From Candidatus Anammoxibacter sp. (lineage in GTDB: Bacteria; Planctomycetota; Brocadiia; Brocadiales; Anammoxibacteraceae): a stretch of 64,000 nt of DNA. The translations under genes and the position numbers were made by a program. The notes beneath the pieces are model-generated. The model ran no database searches. It saw nothing but the letters and a program-made list of their open reading frames with translations, and was not told where the DNA came from. Of the stretch, positions 53,647 to 60,592 are shown in pieces. The stretch is taken from positions 21,912 through 85,911 of the forward strand of contig JAIQZQ010000073.1 in NCBI GenBank assembly GCA_021777105.1, written 5' to 3'. Each line of letters begins with the position of its first letter. Position 1 is the first letter of the stretch.

Positions 53647-54069
53647 AAAATCTCTCCAAAAATTCAATTATTGCCTTATGCATAATTAGGAAATGGTATA
53701 TCAGCCGTGATAAAATGTCAAGAGCCATAATAAAGTGGTTGATATTTTTGGGCTATGTAGGCGAAATAGTAAAGTTTGTAGATAATTTGGAGCTCTGTTG
53801 CGCAATAACTAATTACCGGCTACCGGACAGATAAAAATGCGTAAATTATGTGGGATATCTCTTGCCTTATTCTTGGTTCTTTTTTGCCTTGACTTCATGT
53901 AACTCAAATGGTAGTTTGCTGTTATAATTGTTGCCTTCATGGGCGATTTGTTACTGAAATATGATAAATTGATTGTTATTCGACGGGCAGTTGTTTTTTT
54001 GTTGTAAAGGTTTTTTACAATGCGGCATGTAAATGCCTGGCGGGAATCTTAAATTTAAACGAAAATTAG
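53647..54069. other. Divergent gap between rfbB and the GGDEF gene
   Basis: 423 bases from which rfbB (minus) and the diguanylate cyclase gene (plus) are read outward. A TATAAT occurs near 53922 but lacks a properly spaced -35. No reading frame or repeat supported. Confidence 0.5.
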
Positions 54070-55092
54070 ATGACTAATAATTTTGATAGAATCGAAAACG
54101 TTCAGGAGATGATGGCCCTCAATTTTGCCACACGCTTGATTCTTTCCGAATTTGATAAAAGTTTGATGATTGAAAGGTCTCTTGAGTCCCTTGCTGATTT
54201 TGGGCAAACTGAACATGCCTCTATTTTTCTTGTTAATCCGCTTGAAAATACGCTGGTTTCTGAAGGCTCCGTAATAGCTAATGTTTACACGAAACGGTCT
54301 TTAGAAGTTGACATAAACTCTTCTATCTATAAAAAAGTTCTGGATACAAGAAAACCGGAAATTTTCGACCTTGCAACGGAGAACGACACGCCAACCCCGG
54401 CGATTAATGGCGGCAAGCCGGGGCATAAATGTCTATGCATTCCACTTGTGGCATCTGACAATAAAAGTATAGGATTGGCAACATTGGCGTATCCGCGTGA
54501 AGTGTCTGTTGATTCAATCATATCACAGCATATGGTGCTGCTTCTAACCGTGATATCCATGGGGTTGGAGAATCTTCGTCTTTTCAATTTGGCCGTAAAT
54601 GACGGTTTGACGAGTTTATACGTTAGAAGCTATTTTGACAACCGTCTAAAAGAGGAAGTAACCCGTGTGAAAAGGCATGGCGGCAAATTAGGCGTCTTGG
54701 TTACTGATATAGATCATTTTAAGCAATTTAACGATACCCATGGGCACCAACAGGGCGATCGGATTTTAAAAGAAGTCGCAAAAATTTTACAAAAGTCGGT
54801 TCGCGTGTCGCTGGATGTGGTTTGCCGTTACGGAGGCGAGGAGTTTGTTGTGATAATGCCCGACACCGATGTGGAGGGCTCATTGATGGTTGCGGAAAGA
54901 ATAAGGGAGACATGCCAAAATTTTCAGTTTCCCAGCAATGGAGCCACGCTTAATGTCACGTTGAGCGGCGGAATTGCGTGTGTAGACAGCGATTCATTAG
55001 TATCTGAGGAAGAAATCTTTGGACGCGCCGATCAGGCCCTGTACCAATCCAAAAAAAACGGACGTAACCAGATTCACGTTTGGAAGGCTTAA
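54070..55092 (+). CDS. GAF-GGDEF diguanylate cyclase
   Basis: 340 residues. N-terminal GAF-like sensor (about 10-170) and C-terminal GGDEF domain (about 175-340) with DGLTSLYVRSYFD, TDIDHFKQFNDTHGHQQGD and the active-site RYGGEEFVVIMP. Predicted to make cyclic di-GMP. The usual inhibitory-site RxxD five residues before GGEEF reads VSLD, so product inhibition may be lost. No receiver domain. It sits 193 bases upstream of the Wsp-like operon on the same strand and could be its output or an independent enzyme. Cytoplasmic. Confidence 0.92.
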   Translation: MTNNFDRIENVQEMMALNFATRLILSEFDKSLMIERSLESLADFGQTEHASIFLVNPLENTLVSEGSVIANVYTKRSLEVDINSSIYKKVLDTRKPEIFDLATENDTPTPAINGGKPGHKCLCIPLVASDNKSIGLATLAYPREVSVDSIISQHMVLLLTVISMGLENLRLFNLAVNDGLTSLYVRSYFDNRLKEEVTRVKRHGGKLGVLVTDIDHFKQFNDTHGHQQGDRILKEVAKILQKSVRVSLDVVCRYGGEEFVVIMPDTDVEGSLMVAERIRETCQNFQFPSNGATLNVTLSGGIACVDSDSLVSEEEIFGRADQALYQSKKNGRNQIHVWKA

Positions 55093-55216
55093 ACAAGCGC
55101 ATATTGAAATTTTGTTTTATTTAGCCCCTCCTGAATGTTGATAAAATACGTCCCGCCAAACCTTTTGTAGTATCACTTCTTAGCTGAGCTGATTTTAAAC
55201 CCATAGTCGAATTATA

Positions 55217-55229
55217 AACTTTGACAATA
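55217..55229 (+). promoter_or_regulatory. AACTTTGACAATA motif upstream of the receptor gene
   Basis: This 13-base sequence, containing TTGACA, occurs here 57 bases before the chemoreceptor and again at 63627-63639 after the CheA gene. No properly spaced -10 follows, so it may be a regulator site or chance. Confidence 0.3.
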
Positions 55230-55285
55230 CAAACTATAAAAACTGTTGTTCTAATTTTCGCAAATTTATCAGGAGTAGCGTAAAA

Positions 55286-57619
55286 ATGGAAACTAATGAT
55301 GCTAAAGTTAAAAAGCGCATGTCGATTAGGATGAAGTTGACGCTTTTGATTTTATTAATCGGAATTATACCCTCAGTTGTTCTCGGCGCCTTGGCTGTTA
55401 TAAAATCGCGGTCGGCGTTGCAAAAAGACGCAAAAAATCAACTCACGTCAATTCGCGAAATGAAAAAAGAGCAAATTGAGGATTATTTCAACTTTATTAG
55501 AAACCAGATATCAACATTTTCAGCCAACAGGATGACGGTTGACGCAATGCGCGAGTTTAATGGGGCTTTTTTTAACATTGAAAATGAGTATGGCCCTATA
55601 TTTAATGAGAAAAAAGACTCTTTTTTACGCGGTTTAAAGGATCGATACCGATATCAAAGTGAAAACACGATAGGCGCGCCGTCCGACGCCGAGTCGCGCT
55701 GGTTCCCTGCCAAGACTGCGTCTCAAATACTGCAGTCGTTGTATATATCTGAAAACCTAAAACCTATTAACCATAAGCATGAACTGGATTACAGTAGCGA
55801 CGACACAACGTACTCGAAATTGCATAAACTATATCATCCGCTTTTTCGCGATTTCCTTGAGAAATTTGGATTTTACGATATATTTCTAGTGGATGCCGAA
55901 TCCGGCCATATTGTTTACTCTGTTTTTAAGGAGGTTGATTTTGCCACCAGTTTGTTAACAGGGCCTTACAGGAACACGAACTTTGCGCGCGCTTTTGCCA
56001 AGGTCGTTGAAGCTCCGGCAAAGGACGCTATATCCCTTGTGGACTTTGAGCAATACGAGCCTTCATATAACAGCCCGGCGTCTTTTATTGCGGCTCCCAT
56101 TTTCGACAACGACAAAAAAATAGGCGTGTTGGTTTTTCAAATGCCGGTTGATAAAATTAATAAGATATTAACTTCAAGTGGGCAGTGGGAGAATGTCGGC
56201 CTCGGCAAAACCGGGCTGACAAATATAGTGGCGTCTGATTACACGTTAAGAAACAACTCAAGGTCTTTTATTGAAGGCGAGGATGCTTACCTGGAAATGA
56301 TGGAGCAAACCGGCGAATCTTCGAAAACTATTGAAAACATTAAAAAGTCGGGCACAACAATCCTATTTAAAAAGGATAAACATCCCGGTATTACAGCTGC
56401 TATTGACGGCAAAACCGGGTTCGGCGAGTATATGGACTACCTCGGGTACGAAGTTTTTGCGGCTTACGCTCCTCTTGATATTAAAGGGATGAAATGGGCG
56501 ATTGTCGCTGAAATTGAGAGAGATGAAGCCTTGGCTGCGGCCGGTAAACTTACTTGGTGGATTGCAGTTATCGTTGCTATCGTCGCCGCAATATCCGTTA
56601 CAGTGGGCATCCCAATCATACATGGCATAATTATTTCCATTAAATTAGTTACCGACAAGCTTTATGAGCTTGCCACGGACGAGGCCGACCTTACTAAACG
56701 CATACCGGTTAAAAGCGATGATGAAGTGGGGCAGTTGTCGAGCAATTTTAATGTGGTAATGGGCAAACTTATGGATTTGGTGAAACAGGTTCAACAGTCC
56801 AGTATTCAGTTGTCTTCCACCTCAACGCAAATTGCCGCATCATCAAATGAGCTTGAAGCCACTGCAACCGAGCAGGCGGCTTCCACAAACCAGGTTGTCG
56901 CCACTTCAAAAGAGATATCGGGAACTTCGCAGGAACTTGCAAGCACAATGAAGGATGTCTCCAATATCGCATCGGAGACGACTGAACTTGCCGGCGCCGG
57001 GCAACAAAGCCTTGCTGATATGGAGAAGATCATGCATCAGTTGCTTGAGGCCACCGATGCAATATCATCCAAGCTCTCTGTTATTAATGATAAGACCAAC
57101 AATATCAACAGTGTTGTAACCACTATTACAAAAATAGCTGATCAAACCAATCTCCTCTCTCTTAACGCGGCGATTGAGGCTGAAAAAGCCGGTGAATACG
57201 GTTTAGGGTTCTCGGTAGTGGCTAGAGAGATTAGAAGGTTGGCGGACCAGACGGCGGTAGCTACGCTTGATATTGAGTTAATGGTCAAAGGTATGCAGTC
57301 CGCCGTGTCGTCGGGTGTAATGGAGATGGATAAATTTTCAAAGAAAGCGGTTGACGGTTTTGAGGAAGTGTCGTCGCTTAGCGAACAGATGGGCAAGATA
57401 ATTGAGCTTGTTCAGGTTCTTGATCCAAAATTTGATTCCGTTACCCATGGCATGCAGTCGCAATCTGAAGGCGCTCAACAGATCAGCGAATCAATGGTGC
57501 AGCTTGACGAATCTGTTCAGCAAATTACAGCTTCTCTTCGCGATTTCAACAAGGCCACGGAACGGTTAAATGATTCCGCCCAGGATTTACGGAAAGAGGT
57601 TTTACGGTTTAAAGTTTAG
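55286..57619 (+). CDS. wspA: WspA-like methyl-accepting chemotaxis protein
   Basis: 777 residues. Membrane segment 17-39, large periplasmic sensor region about 40-420 (Cache-like by size and the KTGLTNIVASDY stretch), second membrane segment about 423-450, HAMP, then the signalling domain. The tip reads QTNLLSLNAAIEAEKAGEYG and continues RRLADQTAVATLDIE, and the protein ends LRFKV without a CheR-docking pentapeptide; these features match Pseudomonas WspA, the surface-contact receptor. AGGAG precedes the ATG. Confidence 0.9.
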   Translation: METNDAKVKKRMSIRMKLTLLILLIGIIPSVVLGALAVIKSRSALQKDAKNQLTSIREMKKEQIEDYFNFIRNQISTFSANRMTVDAMREFNGAFFNIENEYGPIFNEKKDSFLRGLKDRYRYQSENTIGAPSDAESRWFPAKTASQILQSLYISENLKPINHKHELDYSSDDTTYSKLHKLYHPLFRDFLEKFGFYDIFLVDAESGHIVYSVFKEVDFATSLLTGPYRNTNFARAFAKVVEAPAKDAISLVDFEQYEPSYNSPASFIAAPIFDNDKKIGVLVFQMPVDKINKILTSSGQWENVGLGKTGLTNIVASDYTLRNNSRSFIEGEDAYLEMMEQTGESSKTIENIKKSGTTILFKKDKHPGITAAIDGKTGFGEYMDYLGYEVFAAYAPLDIKGMKWAIVAEIERDEALAAAGKLTWWIAVIVAIVAAISVTVGIPIIHGIIISIKLVTDKLYELATDEADLTKRIPVKSDDEVGQLSSNFNVVMGKLMDLVKQVQQSSIQLSSTSTQIAASSNELEATATEQAASTNQVVATSKEISGTSQELASTMKDVSNIASETTELAGAGQQSLADMEKIMHQLLEATDAISSKLSVINDKTNNINSVVTTITKIADQTNLLSLNAAIEAEKAGEYGLGFSVVAREIRRLADQTAVATLDIELMVKGMQSAVSSGVMEMDKFSKKAVDGFEEVSSLSEQMGKIIELVQVLDPKFDSVTHGMQSQSEGAQQISESMVQLDESVQQITASLRDFNKATERLNDSAQDLRKEVLRFKV

Positions 57620-57647
57620 GCTAAGCAGACAACAAGGATGGTTGCAT

Positions 57648-58115
57648 ATGTTAATGTTGATATTTAAATTAGGAGATGAACAATACTTTATTGAAGCCGG
57701 CGAGATAGTTGAAATAGCTCCCCTGGTTTCAATAAGGAAGATTCCCCTTGCTCCGCAATATGTATCGGGTTTAATTAATTACAGAGGAAGCGTTGTTCCT
57801 GTAATTGATATCTGCTCTCTCGTTTTAAACCGGCCCTGCCGCCCATTCTTAAGCACGCGCATCGTAATTGTTAACTACCGGTATAAGGCAAATCAAGATC
57901 AAACCCTTGGTATAAAAGCGGAGAATGTGACGGAGATTGTTGATGCCCGGGATTCAGATCTTGTAGATTCAGGCGTTAATAGTGAAGCCTCCCCGTATTT
58001 CGGCAAGGTTATTTCCGAGCAATCAGGCATAGTTCAGCGAATTAACATTAACAAGCTGTTATCTGAGAAAGTAAGCGAAAGTTTGTTTGAAAAAGTGGAT
58101 GACAACGCTGATTAA
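57648..58115 (+). CDS. wspB: CheW-like coupling protein (WspB-like)
   Basis: 155 residues from ATG 57648, preceded by AAGGA; a longer frame from 57570 lies inside the receptor gene. Single CheW domain: FKLGDEQYFIEAGEIVEIAP, VSGLINYRGSVVPVIDICSL. Links receptor to CheA. 28 bases after the receptor stop. Confidence 0.92.
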   Translation: MLMLIFKLGDEQYFIEAGEIVEIAPLVSIRKIPLAPQYVSGLINYRGSVVPVIDICSLVLNRPCRPFLSTRIVIVNYRYKANQDQTLGIKAENVTEIVDARDSDLVDSGVNSEASPYFGKVISEQSGIVQRININKLLSEKVSESLFEKVDDNAD

Positions 58116-58157
58116 AATCTTATTTATTTCCGATCCCTATGTGGAAACGACAGGTTT

Positions 58158-59438
58158 ATGGACGTTCTGGAATTTAACACTATATTGTCTTTGCTTAATA
58201 AAAAAGCCGGATTTGATCCGGATGTTGTCAGACGCGAAAACATAAAAAGGGCGGTTGAAAATCGCATGACCTATTGCGGCGCTCCGGATATGAAAGCTTA
58301 CCTTCCGCTATTAATAAATTCCGCTCGTGAGATGGGCGAGTTGATTGAAGAGGTGATAGTTCCCGAGACGTGGTTTCTTAGAGATAGAGAGCCTTTTAAA
58401 TTTCTTGAGAATTACATAAAAACTGATTGGCAACCCAATCAATTCGGCAAAATCCTGCGCGTTTTAAGCGTTCCATGTTCGACCGGCGAGGAGCCTTATT
58501 CAATTGCAATGACGTTGTTGCTATCCGGTTTATCAACCAAAGAGTTTCAGATTGAAGCGGTTGATATAAGCAATGAGTCCCTGGCTAAAGCCAAAAATGC
58601 GGTTTACGGCAAGAATTCGTTTCGCGGCGCGGTATTAGGGCCGTACTGGCAATACTTTAAACAGGAGCCTGAAGGCCTTAAGGTCGTAGATGAAGTCGCC
58701 GAAGTTGTTAGCTTTTCACAAGGCAACATTCTTGATGGTTTCAATGTCGTGGCCGACGGTATATTTGACATAATCTTTTGCCGCAATCTGTTGATCTATC
58801 TCGATAAAGATGCTAAACAAAAACTAATCAAAATACTTGATCAACGGTTGTCTATGAATGGAATAATGTTTCTCGGTCACGCTGAAACCGGGATTATTTC
58901 CGACTCCAGATTTAACCGTGTAGACCACGAAAGGGCTTTTGCGTTTAAAAGAAAAGTTCATGAAAAAAAGCAAACTAAAACAGTTGATCATAAACCTTTT
59001 TCAGCCATAAAGACAGGGCGTAAAAAGATAAGAATGGCTGTTAGCAAAATCCCGGAAAAGGTTGCGCTGCCTATTCATAATGAACTCGACGATAAACATA
59101 AACATAAACATAAAAACAAACCGAACTTACAATCATCTATTGAAAAGGCGTCGTTGCTGGCCGACCGCGGCCGGCTGGATGAAGCAATGGCAATTTGCCA
59201 AGACTGTTTGAGCTCCGGCGGTCCGAACGCCGAGGCTTATTTCATCTTAGGCTTGATCAATCATGCCTCAGGCAACGATGTTGACGCGGAACAATACTTT
59301 AACAAAACAATTTATTTGCAGCCCGATCACTACGATGCGCTTGTTCATATTGCCCTGATTATGGAAAATCGCCATGATGTTGACTCCGCCAATGTATTGA
59401 GGCAACGCGCCCAACGGGCAAAACAAAAAAACGGTTAA
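58158..59438 (+). CDS. wspC: CheR methyltransferase with TPR tail (WspC-like)
   Basis: 426 residues. CheR N-terminal helical domain (1-80), VPETWFLRDREPFKFLE, SAM-binding VLSVPCSTGEEPYSIAM (about 102-118) and FDIIFCRNLLIYLD. After a basic linker with a Lys-His run (DDKHKHKHKNK), about 330-420 holds TPR repeats (GRLDEAMAICQDCLSSGGPN, HYDALVHIALIMEN). CheR-TPR fusion is characteristic of WspC and FrzF-like systems. Methylates receptor Glu residues. Confidence 0.94.
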   Translation: MDVLEFNTILSLLNKKAGFDPDVVRRENIKRAVENRMTYCGAPDMKAYLPLLINSAREMGELIEEVIVPETWFLRDREPFKFLENYIKTDWQPNQFGKILRVLSVPCSTGEEPYSIAMTLLLSGLSTKEFQIEAVDISNESLAKAKNAVYGKNSFRGAVLGPYWQYFKQEPEGLKVVDEVAEVVSFSQGNILDGFNVVADGIFDIIFCRNLLIYLDKDAKQKLIKILDQRLSMNGIMFLGHAETGIISDSRFNRVDHERAFAFKRKVHEKKQTKTVDHKPFSAIKTGRKKIRMAVSKIPEKVALPIHNELDDKHKHKHKNKPNLQSSIEKASLLADRGRLDEAMAICQDCLSSGGPNAEAYFILGLINHASGNDVDAEQYFNKTIYLQPDHYDALVHIALIMENRHDVDSANVLRQRAQRAKQKNG

Positions 59439-59476
59439 AATTCGCGCCGGTTTAGTTGTTTAATAAAGGTGTTTAA

Positions 59477-60592
59477 ATGCGCAAGGAAATTTTACAAAAA
59501 ACGTCGCTATTTTGCGATTTGAAAAACGATAAACTTGAAGAGTTGGCCCGGTTTGCGTCTGCGGTTACAGTTAAAAGCGGCGGCAATATCAATCTGGATG
59601 ATTTTGATAAAAACTATCTGTTTGTCATGGCCAAAGGCAAAGCCGGGGTTTTTACGGCGGCCGGCGGCAATTCAGAAAACGCGTCGGCGTATCTGATTCA
59701 ATACGATGTTTTTGGCGAAATTTCCCTGATTTCCGATTGTCCGCAATCCGGCATTATAGAGGCGGTTGAAGATTGCGAAATACTAAGGTTGCAATGTTCG
59801 GATGTTAAGGCCTCTCTTAATGAATCCCCGGAGTTCTCTTCGCGTTTATTGAAAACGTTATCAAAATATTTCCAGAAAAACGGTTTTACCGGAAACAGGC
59901 CTGTTTCCGGTAATGTTTTTGAGAAGGTTGATGATTGCTGGAAACATATCGGAGTTTTAAGCGACACAACGCCTACATGCGCTAAGTTGAAAGAAGTTGT
60001 GCATTGCCGGAATTGCGAAGTTTTTGCCGAAGCCGGCAAAACTCTGTTTACAAGCGGGCATCCCGCCGGTTATCTTGATGAATGGACTTCCGACCTTGCA
60101 AAAGAGAAAAAGGCTGTTTCAAGAAGCGCCTTGTCCGCGTTTATATTCAGGCTGGGCGCTGAGTGGCTGGCCCTGCCTGCTGGTATTGTAAATGAAGTAG
60201 TTGAGAAACTGGTAATCCGTTCCATTCCTTTTAAGAATAAGGCCTTGCTTCTGGGAATGGTTAATATCAGGGGTGAAATACAACTCTGCGTCTCTTTAAA
60301 CCATCTTTTAGCTCTTGAAGGCAATGCAGATGAAGAGGATAATCAAAAACAAAACAGAGTCGTGTTTGGCCGCATGGTATTTATAGGGGAAAAAGACGCC
60401 AAATGGGCTTTCCCGGTTGACGAGGTTTACGGCATTTATAAGTTTGGCGAGGACGAATTGAAAAAATCCCCGGTTACGGCTTCCAAATCAGCGATTAATT
60501 ACTCTACAGGTGTTTTTAGTTGGGAAAATAAAAATGTTGGCTATCTTGACGGTGAATTGCTGTTATTTAATTTAAGCAGGGGCATTTTTTAA
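59477..60592 (+). CDS. wspD: Cyclic-nucleotide-binding-like domain fused to WspD-like CheW
   Basis: 371 residues. Residues 1-135 look like a Crp/cNMP-binding beta-roll (LQKTSLFCDLKNDKLEELAR, FVMAKGKAGVFTA, YDVFGEISLISDCPQSGIIE), though the phosphate-binding Arg is not obvious. Residues 150-200 carry the WspD signature DDCWKHIGVLSD and VVHCRNCEVF, and residues 215-371 are a CheW domain (FIFRLGAEWLALPAGIVNEV, LGMVNIRGEIQLCVSLNHLL). WspD proteins I know lack the N-terminal domain. The stop overlaps the cheA start by one base (TAATG). Confidence 0.88.
   Translation: MRKEILQKTSLFCDLKNDKLEELARFASAVTVKSGGNINLDDFDKNYLFVMAKGKAGVFTAAGGNSENASAYLIQYDVFGEISLISDCPQSGIIEAVEDCEILRLQCSDVKASLNESPEFSSRLLKTLSKYFQKNGFTGNRPVSGNVFEKVDDCWKHIGVLSDTTPTCAKLKEVVHCRNCEVFAEAGKTLFTSGHPAGYLDEWTSDLAKEKKAVSRSALSAFIFRLGAEWLALPAGIVNEVVEKLVIRSIPFKNKALLLGMVNIRGEIQLCVSLNHLLALEGNADEEDNQKQNRVVFGRMVFIGEKDAKWAFPVDEVYGIYKFGEDELKKSPVTASKSAINYSTGVFSWENKNVGYLDGELLLFNLSRGIF

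Noticed and set aside
57570..57647. Longer CheW from ATG 57570
   Set aside because: Lies within the 3' end of the receptor gene; AAGGA before ATG 57648 and domain limits favour the shorter form.
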